From the NCBI GenBank assembly GCA_014529385.2, contig CM043959.1:13734809-13798808 (forward strand): 64,000 bases of DNA, written 5' to 3'. This stretch comes from Adiantum capillus-veneris (lineage: Eukaryota > Streptophyta > Polypodiopsida > Polypodiales > Pteridaceae). The position numbers and the translations under genes were made by a program. How positions within the stretch are numbered: the first letter of the stretch is position 1; each line of letters begins with the position of its first letter. This document shows, one piece after another, positions 1 through 10,314 of this stretch. The notes beneath the pieces are model-generated. The model worked only from the letters and a program-made list of their open reading frames with translations, was not told the DNA's origin and made no database searches.

Positions 1-204
1 CCCGTACCCTCTGTTTCTCCTTCATCCGTTGTTTTTCTTGATGGATTTATTGAAGCATATCCTCTGTTAGTGGTAAATGATACTTTTTTAACCGACACTC
101 ACTAATCCAATTTGGCATTTCTTCTCCTGCCAATGTAGCAACTTTGACAGCTCCACTTTGTGATAAGTCACTAATCACAAGGGGTCCCATCCCTCACTTT
201 TTAA
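1..204 (-). pseudogene. E1 polyprotein tail after integrase (partial)
   Basis: The minus strand here reads as the tail that follows the integrase C-terminal domain in this family. It contains DLSQSGAVKVATLAGEEMPN and then CRLKKYHLPLTED. The matching tail of E2 at 13,390-13,508 runs straight into a second retropepsin-like domain, so E1 may encode the same domain to the left of base 1, which cannot be seen. A TGA lies just before the tail, where E2 also has TGA. This is part of a decayed polyprotein, not a gene of its own. Confidence 0.6.
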
Positions 205-1058
205 GTTTTTTGGTATGTTGCTTCAAAGTATAAACAAGTACATAATCACCTGTTTTGAACTCTTTCGTACGCACATGCTTGTCAAAAAACTCTTTTTGTC
301 TTCTCTTTTTAGCATAGATCGAAGCTACAGCTCTCAGTCGAAGTTCATCTAGCTTTTCAAGATCATCTATTCTTGAAGAGAGCTCATGGCATGTCCATTC
401 TAAGCGTTTCGCTACTCATAGAGTTGGAACTAAAAACTCTATGGGTAATATAGTGTTTAGACCAAACACCATGTTGTATGGTGTGGTTCCAATAGATGTT
501 TTATAAGCTACCTAGTATGCCCATAGTGTTGAGTGCAATTGTTGATCCCAGTCGATCCTTGACTCTGATACAATTTTAGTCAAAACGGTGCATAGTGTTT
601 TATTTGTGGCCTTAGCTTGTCCATTTGCATGTGGATGATATGGAGCAGATTTCTTATGTATGACCGTGAATTCCTCTAGCAGATATTCAATGACTTCATT
701 AAGAAAATGTGTTCCTCGATCACTGACAATTTCTATTGGTAATCCGTATCGTACAAAGACATTCTCATACAAAAATTGTGCAGTGGTTCTTGCATCTGCT
801 TTTTGAGTTGCTTTGGCTTCAGCCCATTTTGTGAGATAATCCGTAGCCACAATGATATATTGGGTATGGGTGCGATATGCGGGGGGTGAAATAGGCCCCA
901 CAAAATCAATTCCCCATTTTGCAAATGACCGTGCTCCCATCATTGACCGTCGTGGCATCTCATCTCTCTTTATCGGCACCTTAGTGCGCTCACATGCATC
1001 ACAACGCTTTACAAACTCCTCAGTATCCATGTGCAATGTAGGCCATCATATTCCTGCG
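190..1058 (-). pseudogene. E1 integrase catalytic core and C-terminal part
   Basis: The open stretch 512-1036 carries the RNase H-fold integrase core. It has WGIDFVGPI leading in, the first catalytic Asp in ATDYLTKW and the second in SDRGTHF. The third acidic residue should lie in the NGQAEST motif, but the sequence reads NGQAKATNK, so the catalytic Glu has become Lys, a single G-to-A change; E2 keeps the Glu. A stop follows LHSTLWAY, after which the frame continues with SIGTTP-type and KEFKTGDYVLVYTLKQ-type sequence of the integrase C-terminal region down to about 190. Integrase inserts the element's DNA copy into the host chromosome. This copy should be inactive both by its stops and by the loss of the Glu. 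Confidence 0.88.
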
Positions 1059-1329
1059 GTTAAGACAATTTTTGTCGTCTTATTTCTGAAAAATGGCCTC
1101 CACTTATTCCTCCATGTGCGTGTTCTAGAATCAACATGTATTCACTTTCACTTGCACAGATTCTAAGTTGATTTTCCTTTCCTCTCTTGTAGAGTTGATT
1201 TCCAAATAAATTAAAGTCTCGAACCTCCCATTCTATAGCCCTTTTTCGCGCTTTTGTTATGTTTTCAGGAAATGTCCTTGTTGTTAAGAAATCAATGATA
1301 TATTGACTCCATGCAGGTGCAATGGTCAC
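992..1329 (-). pseudogene. E1 integrase zinc-binding module 2 (HHCC, adjacent to the core)
   Basis: This part begins with APAWSQYIIDFL, passes NQLYKRGKENQLRIC and reaches the histidine pair H-X6-H in EHAHGGISGGHF. After a frame change and a TGA in place of a Trp codon comes WWPTL and then the cysteine pair C-X2-C in KRCDAC. H-X6-H and C-X2-C about 30 residues apart is the zinc-binding fold at the integrase N-terminus. It is the second of two such modules in a row: the first lies at 1,369-1,695. Both modules start with a W-S motif, then QLY, LR-C, an EAH or EHAH histidine, a G-YWPT or WWPT stretch, and the cysteine pair. Confidence 0.8.
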
Positions 1330-1356
1330 CTAAAATAATATTGCGTGATCCACCAG

Positions 1357-2271
1357 TCATTTGGCACTACATATAGTACAATTGTTAACATAAGCATGTG
1401 TGTTAGCATACATAGTTGGCCAATAAACTCCTAAGTGTTTCAATCTTTGGTGTGTTTTCATTGTTGAACAATGAAATGCACAATCTTGGATGTGTGCTTC
1501 TTCAAGATAACACTCGAATTCCTCTGGATTTATACATAATCGTAGAATTTGGTCCGAGCCTAGATGGTACAGTTGTCCTGCAATCAACTGAAATTTGTTT
1601 GTTTGTCGAAATGTTTGTTGTTTGGATCTGTCTTCCTTGTTATCAAATCTACCTCCAAAGGAAAGAATGCTAACAATTTCCTGAGACCATTTGGGTATCA
1701 TTTCAATATTGAAAAGATAAGCATCAGGTATGTCATAATCTACTCCTTCAGGAGCTTCCCCGTTTTGTAGCCTTGAAATATGATCTGCCCGTAAATGAGT
1801 TTTACCCTTTTTTACTACCACTGTGAAGTCAAACTCTAGCAATATAATAAACCACCGTACAATTCTCCCAGTATTGCATAGTTTATTTACTAGATACAAA
1901 AGAGCTTGATGATCTGTGAAGAACACAAATTTGTTTGCAAGCAAGTAATGCCGAAATTTCTTTACAGCTTTAATCATTCCTAATCTCTCTCTTTCAGTGG
2001 TGGTGTAGTTCTTTTCTGCACTATTTAGCTGTCGGCTCGCATAACAAACTGGGAAATCCATTGTTTTGTCTCTAGGTTGAGCCAAAATACTCCCAATTGC
2101 GTATGCTAATGCATCAATGTGAACATGGAATATCTTTTTCCAATCTGTTGCTTTAAGTACAGGTGTTGATACAAGGTTTTCCTTAAGCTTTTGGAATGAA
2201 GTTTCACACTCCTGAGTCCAGTCGAAACTGACTAATAAGCGATATAGTGGTTGTGCAATGACCGCATACAT
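1357..2271 (-). pseudogene. E1 RNase H domain plus first zinc-binding module
   Basis: A 304-residue open stretch. Residues 1-60 finish the RT connection region (FDWTQECETSFQKLK, HVHIDALAYAIG). RNase H follows with CYASRQLNSAEKNYTTTE, HYLLANKFVFFTDHQALLYL at about 109-128 and RADHISRL at 161-168. RNase H removes the RNA template during reverse transcription. Residues 193-301 then form an integrase-type zinc module: WSQEIV, QLYHLGSDQILRLC, H260 and H267, GVYWPTM, C298 and C301. In most Gypsy elements only one such module lies between RNase H and the integrase core; here a second follows downstream at 992-1,329. The stretch ends at a stop after CSAK. Confidence 0.88.
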
Positions 2272-3220
2272 ATATATGAATCTTCATAATATCCGCAGTG
2301 TCCCATGAAGGATTGTACTTGGTTGGCATTAGTAGGCATGGGCAAGTCTGCTATGACTCTAATTTTGTCTATGTCAGTGGTTATACCATTTCTTGAGACA
2401 ATATGTCCTAAGATGCGGCCTTGCCTTACCATAAAGATGCACTTTTGCGGGTTGAGACAGATTCGATATGTTCTGCACTTCTCAAATACCTTTTGTAAAT
2501 GGTTAATATGTTCTTCTCGTATAAGAGAGTGGACATAGAGATCATCCATATATATTTCTAAGAATATTCTCAGGTATTCTTTGAACGCATGAGTCATTAA
2601 CCTTTGGAACGTAGCTGGGGCATTGGTTAGGCCAAAAGGCATAACTCTATACGCATATATTCTCCACTCTGTGGCAATTGCTATTTTGTGTTGATCCTCT
2701 ATTGCAATTGCCAATTGGTTATACCCCGAAAACCCATCTAAAAAGGAATAAGTCCGTTTTCCAGCCACTCAAGCACATGTTCTGTGAGGATCGGCAAGGG
2801 ATAATTATCCCTTAATGTGGTTGCGTTCACTTTTTTGAGGTTCACACACACACGCAGCTTTCTTTTCTTTTTGGGGACAACCACAATGGGTGGCACCCAA
2901 TCTGTATGCTCGATTTCATAGATGAATAAAGCATCCATCAGCTTGTCAATATCCTCTTTGATTCGTTTAGCGAATGTGTCATTATATGTGTAAGGACGTT
3001 GTTTGCTAGGTTTGGCATCTGATTTCAAAGGAATTGTATGTTGGCGTATCGATGGATCAACTCCTTTGAGGTCTTTGTAGGACCATGCAAACACATCTTT
3101 ATACTTCTTGAGAAGTTGTGTTAGCCTTTCTTCTTCTTTAGGCTCTAAATCAGTTGCTATATAGACAGGCTGAGCTTTTTGCTTAGCGCAGCGAGGTCTA
3201 TCCGTTTTGCATTTTCCGGC
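2232..3220 (-). pseudogene. E1 reverse transcriptase (two frames)
   Basis: The N-terminal part (2738-3094) contains HTIPLKSDAKPSKQRPYTYN, WVPPIVVVPKKKRKLRVCVN and DNYPLPI. A frameshift near 2,750 moves to the frame holding FLDGFSGYNQLAIA, MPFGLTNAPATFQRLM and the catalytic motif YMDDLYVHS. Then come LNPQKCIFM and GHIVSRNGI and the beginning of the connection region. The preceding acidic segment (about 3,095-3,220) is still recognisable but interrupted. Reverse transcriptase copies the element RNA into DNA in the virus-like particle. The two catalytic Asp of YMDD are present, so the damage is by frameshift and stops, not in the active site. In E2 the same motif reads YIDD. Confidence 0.92.
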
Positions 3221-3234
3221 CCATCGTAAGATTC

Positions 3235-4092
3235 CTAGTTTATTCTTTCCCTTATTGGTGGTGTCATTAGGATTTTTCTATCCTGGATGGTGAATTTTCG
3301 ATAGTGGGATGGTACATTCATGTTTCCTTTTTCTGAATCCTCCTTACCGTCAATTTCTCCATCAGTAGTCCATACCTCTCGTAACGACCGTTTTAGTTCT
3401 TGGTATTTCTTTTTACGCTCCATTTTGGTCCACTCTAGATCTTTTGTCTTTTCATGTTTTGATTGTTGAGATTTTCTTGATTTTGTTTTTGTTTTAGTCT
3501 TCCGTGCTTGTTTTATTTCCTCATGTGTCCTTTCCCTTCGAACTCTTGAGAATCTTCTTGATATTTGGTCTTTTACACAATCCTCTGCCTTGACAAGCAT
3601 TAGATAGTGAGTTTTATCTTTTATCCTGGGCATCAGGTTCTCTCTAAATTTTTTTTCTATTCTTTTTTTTCTATAGCGTTCCTGGCATCTAGGGTGTTGA
3701 TTTGCAAAATCATAAAACTTGATATTCATGGTTGTCTCCCCACGCTCGCTCGAGCTGTCTGAACACTCGTTATCTGCATCGTTACTTAATTCCAGATGCT
3801 CAAAGCAGTCATAAAACTCTTCTTGTTCTGGTGAGTCTACATACTCATCTCCTGCTAGTATAAGCCTTACCATGTAAAAGGTTAGCACATCATAACCATC
3901 CTTATCGTAAAATTTTGTCGTTGGGTTATCTGTAATGGTACAGACATCCAATGTTGCTAGTATGTGTTCCCATTCCAGAGGTTCTAAGGCATCTTCGTAA
4001 AAAGGTTCCGAAATGTAATCCTTGTCCTCAATAGCTCTTTCTAAGATGCATTCCTCTCTTTTTAAGCTCCCACAATTTGAAGCTCCGCACAT
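3235..4092 (-). pseudogene. Linker region of unknown function between protease and reverse transcriptase (E1)
   Basis: A 285-residue open stretch that I cannot assign to a known domain. It begins NCGSLKREECILERA, has a conserved block LEWEHILATLDVC followed by KFYDKDGYDVLTFYMV, an acidic Ser-rich patch (CSDSSSER), then KFYDFANQHPR and a strongly basic Lys/Arg stretch at about residues 185-235 that could act as a nuclear-targeting or nucleic-acid-binding tail. It ends HYRKFTIQDRKILM. E2 has the same block at 16,570-17,559 with the same order of motifs, so the region is a conserved part of this family's polyprotein and not random sequence. Length is far more than the usual PR-RT spacer in Gypsy elements. 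Confidence 0.6.
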
Positions 4093-4173
4093 TCATAGCT
4101 CTTTTTTTTGCCCTAACCATGCTGGAAGTTCGGACCCTACTAATGTAGCTGAATCAAACTCTTCCATTGGTGT

Positions 4174-4545
4174 CTAGTTCACATCCTTGTAACTATGGTC
4201 TTTTAGGTATATTTTGGTTGTAGTCTCCCCACGTCTGAGGTATATGGGGTCGTAACCCCAATCCTGGACCATCTTTAATTGTCTCATGAATGGTCTTCCC
4301 AAGATGATCTCGTAATTGTTCTTTTTGTTGAAATCAACTATTACAAATGTATGCTCATACTTGATTCCGCAAGAGGTGACAATTACTTTTTCTAAAAGTC
4401 CTAGAGGCTTTTCCATGAATCGATCTGCCAGTTGCAATTTCATTCTGGTAGCTCTCAAAGCTGGTTTTCCCCATTTTTTCCAGATTTCTTTGGTGGCGAT
4501 AGTGACTCCCTCTCCACTGTCAAGAATAGCTTTGGATACTACTCC
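4174..4545 (-). pseudogene. E1 aspartic protease (canonical retropepsin position)
   Basis: Directly below a TAG stop at 4546-4548 the same frame reads GVVSKAILDSGEGVTI, with the catalytic DSG at 4521-4513. It continues with WKKWGKPALRATRMKLQLAD and closes with the second protease signature EIILGRPFMRQL near 4,300. DSG plus ILGRPF, about 75 residues apart, is the signature of a retropepsin, which cuts the Gag-Pol polyprotein. It lies between gag and the PR-RT linker, the normal position. The TAG could have come from a Gln codon. E2 lacks this whole region. Confidence 0.8.
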
Positions 4546-4548
4546 CTA

Positions 4549-5493
4549 GAATTCTACTGGTAGTGTGGTATTTCCATCTTCTCCCTCGCAATATTCTCCA
4601 ACCTTGTTTAAAGGTACTGGCCTAGTGTTTAGTTGAGGCTTGTCCAATTCTCTGATCCCTTCTTGAAGCTTCGAGGTAGGGTCTTTTACTCCAAATTTTT
4701 CTAAGCATTTGCCTACGGTGGTCCACATGTTTGGTCGTAACCTCAGGAGTTCGGCTAACGTGATTGTGCATGCCACAGTGGTGGACAATAACTCAATCAA
4801 CCCTAGTGAATCCATCACTCTGTTGGAAGAAAGTCTTTGAGATGGGATTGCTCTCACCTCAGACTTAGCTTCATACTCCCCTAGGTAAGAGGGTAGAGTC
4901 TTTAGTGAGTCTGGTTGGCTGTGCCCCGAACTAATTGAACTCTGGTCTCCCCCTTGTGAATGCATATCAAAGTTCATTTGTGATCTTGTCTCAAACTCTT
5001 CAATGGGAGGTAAGATCTCATTTTTCTCCTTTCTCGTGCTATTTATTTGGTGGTTCACCCTGTTAGCTTCATTTTCTTCCCGGATTTGCTTCCACAGGTC
5101 ATGTAGACTGTTACAATCCTTACCCATTTCTACCAATGTTTTAGGCTGGAAACCATCAATTGTCTCATCTGTTGTATTTGGCACTATGATAGGTTCTCTC
5201 CTAGACTCAGAGGCAGTCGTGAGTCTCTCCTTCGTGTCTACTTGTTTCTCTAGAGTTGGTTTGATAGGGGTTGGAGCTGGTACCTCGTGCCAACTTGCAG
5301 GTCTACCAAGCGAATTTTCTATCAAGGATTGGGTTGTTTCAATCATCTTTTGACACATTTCCAACCTCTGTTTTTCTATTTTTGCATATGGATAAGTCAT
5401 CCATCTTTGCTCTTGGGTTTGGTTGTTTTTTAGTCTAGCTTTGTATGCTTTTAAAAGTGCGTCCAATTGCTCATTTACTTTTTCTACCAGCAC
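4549..5493 (-). pseudogene. E1 region between gag and protease, unknown function
   Basis: A 315-residue open stretch in the same frame as the protease that follows it. It opens LVEKVNEQLDALLKAYKARL and NQTQEQRWMTYP, which match E2 at 17,640-17,790. The rest is hydrophilic, with a Pro-rich patch (APTPIKPTLEK) and Ser-rich segments, and then VACTITLAELLRLRPNMW just before the protease. That last block resembles the pre-protease segment that many plant Gypsy elements have. I recognise no catalytic motif. E2 has lost everything from about the middle of this stretch to the end of the protease in one deletion. Confidence 0.55.
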
Positions 5494-5564
5494 TGATCCT
5501 CCCGATCTTGCACTTTTGGGTTTTACTATTTCCTTGGCTCCTTTGGTTATAGCAGCGTGTGAAC

Positions 5565-6101
5565 TTAACTAGTTAGATCCTCTAACCGCTCCAATCTATC
5601 CTTTGTGTGTTTTAACTCCTCGGGTAGAGCCGTTTGCTCCCGTTCTCTCCTGGCTTTCATACGCGCCTTTCTAGCTTTCCAAGTGCTTCTCTGATTTTTC
5701 ATTTCTGCACTTGGGGCATCGGTCTTTGGCTCTTCAAGTATGGGTTCGTTTGTCATTCGTTGAGCTTGTGCTTGTGTCACTGCCTGAATAGGTATTACTG
5801 TCTCATTTTCTGACCCTCCACTGTAAGGCACTGCTTCCAGCATATTCAAAGTAGTTTTGGCTCCTTTGCTCGGGGTCTTAGGGCAATCAAGAATCAAGCG
5901 AGTGATTCCACACTCGGTGCAATACGTGTTGACTCTAATGATTTCATCGTGAGGACAATCTCTTAGCCAATGATCTCCGCCACACTTGTAGCAAGGTCCC
6001 TTAGGCTGTTGAGGTGCTCCTTGAGCTCCTCTTTGTTGGTATGCATGCCTCTGCCCGCCCATGCCTCCATTGACTATCAACAACAGTGTTCGTTCATCCA
6101 A
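5565..6101 (-). pseudogene. E1 Gag C-terminus with two zinc knuckles
   Basis: A 178-residue stretch in the main gag frame. It has a knuckle CYKCGGDHWLRDC and, 13 residues on, a second copy CTECGITRLILDC. Both have three residues between the second Cys and the His position, not the usual four. In the second the His is replaced by Arg. The knuckles bind the element RNA for packaging. A Gln-rich segment (ITQAQAQR-like) and a basic KARKARMKARRERE segment predicted to be helical follow. In E2 the matching second knuckle at about 18,180 is intact (CDGCTIDHLIPHC), so the His loss in E1 is decay. Confidence 0.78.
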
Positions 6102-6143
6102 GTTGTATCTTCCTTCTCCTGCAGCCTGTGCAGCTGTTGGTGG

Positions 6144-6533
6144 TCATGTACTTCCAATCATGCTCCAAGGTTCTGGCATTGGGGGTTCTTCCGATGAATA
6201 ATAGACAGGATTTGCTGCATATCCATTGGAATCTTTGTAATATGCATGCATAGGTACCAAAGCCTTCTCTTCTGGTTCGTTTACCATTGGTGTGTATCTT
6301 ATGCCGACCGATCGTAATCCTGGTAGGGGTGGTTGTTGCCCCAATACTGGTTGTGGTCTTTCAACACCTACAGGTCCTGGTAGGTTGCCTGCTTGATACC
6401 TAGGCATCGGTGGAAGTTGAGGAGATGCTACCTGAGCTTGGGGAGCATATGGTCGCTCTCTCACATATCCCTTGTTATAATAACATTCCTCCGTCACATG
6501 GTTTGTCCATTTTGTTCAATAGCACACCACTTC
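6144..6533 (-). pseudogene. E1 Gag proline-rich middle segment
   Basis: The frame contains WCAIEQNGQTM just upstream, then EECYYNKGYVRERPYAPQ and a Pro/Gln-rich region (SPQLPPMPRYQAGNLPGPVG, PVLGQQPPLPG). E2 has the same segment at 18,509-18,781 (WCAIEQKWTNHETHECFYN and PVLGHQPPLPQ). The conserved C, H and C around CAIEQ...THEC suggest a further small metal-binding finger ahead of the Pro-rich part; in E1 a stop falls inside it. This is structural Gag sequence with no enzymatic role that I can see. Confidence 0.55.
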
Positions 6534-6539
6534 GGCTGC

Positions 6540-7238
6540 TTAGCCCGAGGCTTGGCATACATATTAATTTTTTTTAGCACTTCCTCTACAAGCTGCTCCT
6601 GGCTTACAGCTACTTCTCCTTTCGGTGATGTCTTAACGGACTTGCTCCACTTTGTTGTGAGGATGAATCGTCTCATCAAGATCCTTGAATTCACCCTCCT
6701 TGTAGACAACACAATTGTCTACAAGGGAAAGATCCTCCTTAGTTAATTCATTTAACATCGTGCTCCTCTTCATATGTAAGTCCTTCTGGAGATCTGTGTT
6801 CCTTAGTCCTTGAATAAATATAAGCATAAGTCTGGACCGGGTTGGCAGTTCTTCCACAGGGCAGAACTTCACATATCTTTTTAGTCGTAGGGCTACTTTT
6901 CACACAGATTCCCCTTCTTGCTGTTTGAATTTATGGATTTGTGAGACTGTATTATGAGCTATCCCCCTTTGTGAGAATTCCTCAAACTCGTCAAAAACCT
7001 CCTCCATAGACTTGAAATCTCTACGCTCCACAGAGTCAAACCAAGTAGCAGCATCATCTCCTAGGGTAAGCCCAAACCCTGCAAATTGAGTAGGGAAGTC
7101 CAACACTTCTTCAACTCTAATTACACGCACAAAGGCTGCTACATGATCCCTAGGATCTCTTTTTCCCGTGTATTTCTTGGGTACCCATTTTTGCACCTGG
7201 GAAGGTCTAATTCTACGATGGTCTACAAATCTCATCAT
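6540..7238 (-). pseudogene. E1 Gag capsid-like domain (Retrotrans_gag type)
   Basis: Residues of 6900-7238 include VQKWVPKKYTGKRDPRDHVA, FGLTLGDDAATWFDSV and FDEFEEFSQRGIAHN, the typical core of plant Gypsy Gag. After a TGA at a probable Trp codon the same frame goes on at 6633-6872 with RLKRYVKFCPVEELPT and LMLIFIQGLRN, the end of that domain. A frameshift then leads to 6494-6712. Gag forms the virus-like particle in which reverse transcription takes place. E2 shows the same domain at 19,030-19,480, there with more stops. Confidence 0.82.
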
Positions 7239-7413
7239 TGGTTCTCCTCGTCCTACTTGATATATCTCCTCTGGCCTTCGGTAGTGGGAGGGTTCCTCTC
7301 CCAGAGGTGCCCCTAAGCCATAATTTTTTATGGTTCTTGCAAGAGGTGGTTCATCTCTTCAAACTCGTTCTATGGGTTGTCTTCCAGGCTCTGTCGACTC
7401 TTGAGTTTTTGGC

Positions 7414-8480
7414 TTACTCTCGCCTTGATACTGTGAATAGAGTGGTGGTTCTTGTAAATCTCTTAGCCCTCTTGCGGCTGGATAACCATCTCTGCTTCGG
7501 TCTTGTTCTAATGTCGCACTTTGTTGAATGCCTGCGATGATGGTTGGGTTGCTTGTTGGTTCTAGTAGTTGAGCGTCTTTTGTCGGTTAGAATGTGATGT
7601 TGCATTGTACTCTTCTGAAAATGGATTTGTTGACTTGCTAGGGGTATAGGTGGACCTTGGTACTTCTTCGAGGGCATATGTTGATGTTTCTAGAACTGTT
7701 ACCTTTTTTACCTCCTCTGGGAGAATTCGTTTGTATTCTCACCCGTACCTGTCAACAAAAATGATATCCTTTCCCATAGCAATTTCATAAGAGAATAAGT
7801 AAAGAACCTTGTCTTTGCTTAATTCATTTGGGTAGGGTTCTTTGCATAAAAAATAAGAGACTACTCCCTCGCTCTCATGCTTGTAAATTCCCACATTCTC
7901 ATTAGGTAGAGATCCTAGTTGTTTTTTTATCATACATAAAAAGAGCTCCAGGTCGATCAATTTTTGGAGGCGGCTCTTGAGCATCTGAGACCATTTTTCC
8001 TTTTGCCACATTATCTCCATATCTATTGTAATCCTCAGGGTTACTAACTATTAGATGGTGGTTCCCCTTTTCATCTCGGAATCTATCTCCATCATCATAG
8101 AATCAAATTATTTCCAATCTCTGAGAAGGTCTTTCTTCTATACAAATACACTTGTGTCCCCGATAGTCAGAATAAACTAGGGCTCCCCTAGAGTTTGTTC
8201 CTTCTAAGAAGATTATAGTGAGCTTGGCATCGTTCAAAGGGTTTTGGGAGGTGCTTTCTCCTAGCATTGGTCCTTCACCGGAGAAACCTCCTGGCTGTTG
8301 ACTACCCATCATGAAGAAGGACTTATCTGATGAAGTGTCAGTATCACTACCCTCCTCAATGATTGGTGCTAATGGATCTAGCCTTGCCTGAGTTACACTC
8401 TCCTCAGTGGACACTAAGCTACCCTGATCACCTGCCACTTTTTGGTCTCTAGGAATGTATCTTCCTGATCTTAAATTCAT
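7414..8480 (-). pseudogene. E1 Gag N-terminal region
   Basis: Gag most likely starts at the ATG at 8480 (MNLRSGRYIPRD). E2 has MNLQSRRLYR at the same place, and no in-frame alternative is conserved. The first 130 residues are followed by stops and frame changes into 7739-8020 (VGIYKHESEGVVSYFLCKEP) and 7414-7677. E2 shares the VGLYKF and CDEP motifs. Thus about 330 residues of unknown fold precede the capsid-like domain, longer than in most plant Gypsy Gags. An acidic Ser-rich patch (EEGSDTDTSSDKSF) lies near the start and is matched in E2 (EESFSDTSSERSY). Confidence 0.6.
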
Positions 8481-8901
8481 CAAACTTAGCAATGCAATTT
8501 ATCACAAATCCAACCACTCACCTGGCAAGGGATCAGTTTTCGCACAACTTCTTGCCTTGCCGACTGAATATACCTGTACACAAGCGTTTAATTTCGGCAA
8601 TCTAATCAAACCATTTAACCGCTAGATGTGGTCTTAGTAATGATTGGTATAACTGGAGTGTTAACCTCAATCACTAATGTACTCTATACACTTCGGATGT
8701 TCTTGATTAGGTCTGCTAATCTGGAACCGTACACCACCCAAGTGTTTATCAGTCTAGAGGTAAAGTCTTAATTCCGTCTTTACTCCATCAAAAGGTCAAA
8801 CAAGGTCCAATTTCACTTCTGAAAGAAGTTCTGGAACTCTTAAGTCAATTGGAACATCAATCTATGTCCACAGTCAAATTTTGATTTCAATAAGACCATG
8901 T

Positions 8902-8921
8902 ACATCCTATGCGTAGTATGT
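8902..8921. repeat. E1 leader palindrome, copy 1
   Basis: ACATCCTATGCGTAGTATGT. Inverted-repeat arms with two positions out of symmetry. The centre TGCG differs from the inferred CGCG by a C-to-T change. Confidence 0.75.
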
Positions 8922-9183
8922 CTACCTGCTCTGTTTTGGCTGAAATTTGCACTATAGATTCCCCTTGATGTGCTGAGTCCACAGTTGTTCTCACTTTTTT
9001 ATTTGGACACCTATAAGCTGGTCAACTGATCAAAAATCTATTCCAGCAGCCTGATGTTGATCTGATATTTCACCAGTCAAATCAGCTCCAATTTGGACCA
9101 AAATTGACTAGGAGGCTTGCCTAAGGCTATACAACACACTGCTATGTCCACAGTCAGATTTTGACTTCAATATCATGCCTTAG

Positions 9184-9203
9184 ACATCCTACGCATAGGA
9201 TGT
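9184..9203. repeat. E1 leader palindrome, copy 2
   Basis: ACATCCTACGCATAGGATGT. Only the centre (CGCA) breaks symmetry. The flanks AG and CT extend the symmetry to 9182-9205. It lies 282 bp from copy 1. Confidence 0.85.
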
Positions 9204-9308
9204 CTAAGTGCTCTATTTGACTCCAAATTCAAACCACAGACTCCTCTTAAGGTGCTGATCACTCTGGTATGCTCACAGTTGGGTTTGGAGTGCTAAATCG
9301 TTGTGAAC

Positions 9309-9328
9309 ACATCCTACACGTAGGATGT
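9309..9328. repeat. E1 leader palindrome, copy 3
   Basis: ACATCCTACACGTAGGATGT. The centre CACG is a G-to-A change from CGCG. It lies only 125 bp after copy 2 and shares the downstream sequence AAGTGCTCTGTTTGACTCC with it, so it looks like a local extra copy. Confidence 0.85.
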
Positions 9329-9746
9329 CTAAGTGCTCTGTTTGACTCCAAACTTGAGCCACAGCTTCTCCTTGATGTCAGCAACCCAATGCTATGCTTA
9401 GATGTTAGTTTAGATTTCAAAAGACCCCAAATTTAGCTATTCTAGCCTTTTTCAGTCAAAAATACTAAAGTCTGCTTAAAACCCAATTTTCTCACCCAAT
9501 TGAAATGAAACCTTTCTCATGCACTCAATAAATCATGTAGATCATGCTCATGAGGACATCCTATGGTTTTGGTCTTAAAATAATTCCTTGGGCCCAATTT
9601 GGGTAAGATGTCTGGCGATTTCCATCTTTTGGCCTTATCCTGTCAAGATATGGTCAAGTTCCCTCTTCCAAGTGAATATAGAGTAATTGCTACCTTCTAA
9701 ACACACTGGTCAACTCCAATTTTCAAAATTCTCACCAGAACACCCT

Positions 9747-9774
9747 GTAGACATCCTACGCGTAGGATGTCTAC
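9747..9774. repeat. E1 leader palindrome, copy 4 (perfect, 28 bp)
   Basis: The 20-bp core ACATCCTACGCGTAGGATGT at 9751-9770 is perfectly symmetric with the CGCG centre intact. Symmetry continues four bases outward on each side, giving a perfect 28-bp palindrome. It is 567 bp from copy 2, about twice 283. Confidence 0.95.
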
Positions 9775-10294
9775 TGCCCAGGGAGGTCACCTAATAAAAA
9801 TGTAACCTATCACGTGAGTTCAACAGAAGGGTATTTAAAGTTCTTGAAACTTACAGAAATATATAACAGAAGGGCATTATTTTTTCAAATTTGAAAAAAA
9901 CTTACAGATTTTAACAGAAAAGGGTACATTATATTCTTAACAAAATTCACAGATAAGGGGTTTTACAAACATGTCTTGAACGCACGTGATAGGGTAGTTT
10001 TACACATAGTGAACCCCCCGAGGTCTATTGCTCCTTTTCTCTGACTAAAGTGCTACTTTGCCTTCCCTATGCTCTCAGCAAGTGCCAATATGCCTTACAA
10101 GTGCAAAAATATGCAAATTTCTCTCAATTTAGACCTTTTCTGAACTTTTACGTTTTCTGAGTCCGCCTTTTAGCTTTTGGACAATCCAATAAGGGAAAAA
10201 TACTCAAGTCTATATGTTACTAGGGTGAAACCCACCCTCTGAACACACAGGTGACCTCAGTTTCCCCAAATTCCATGCCAAATACCCCATGGAG

Positions 10295-10314
10295 ACATGC
10301 TACATGTAGGATGT
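10295..10314. repeat. E1 leader palindrome, copy 5
   Basis: ACATGCTACATGTAGGATGT. The centre CATG equals CGCG with both CpG steps changed by transition, and one arm base differs. It is 544 bp from copy 4. Confidence 0.8.

Noticed and set aside
5003..5353. A plus-strand ORF of 116 codons
   Set aside because: It is the antisense shadow of the E1 pre-protease region and has no family features. The same holds for other plus-strand frames within E1 and E2.
8902..10314. A CRISPR-like array in the palindrome leader
   Set aside because: Spacing is about 125-570 bp with diverged repeats between, there are no cas genes, and the setting is a plant retrotransposon.
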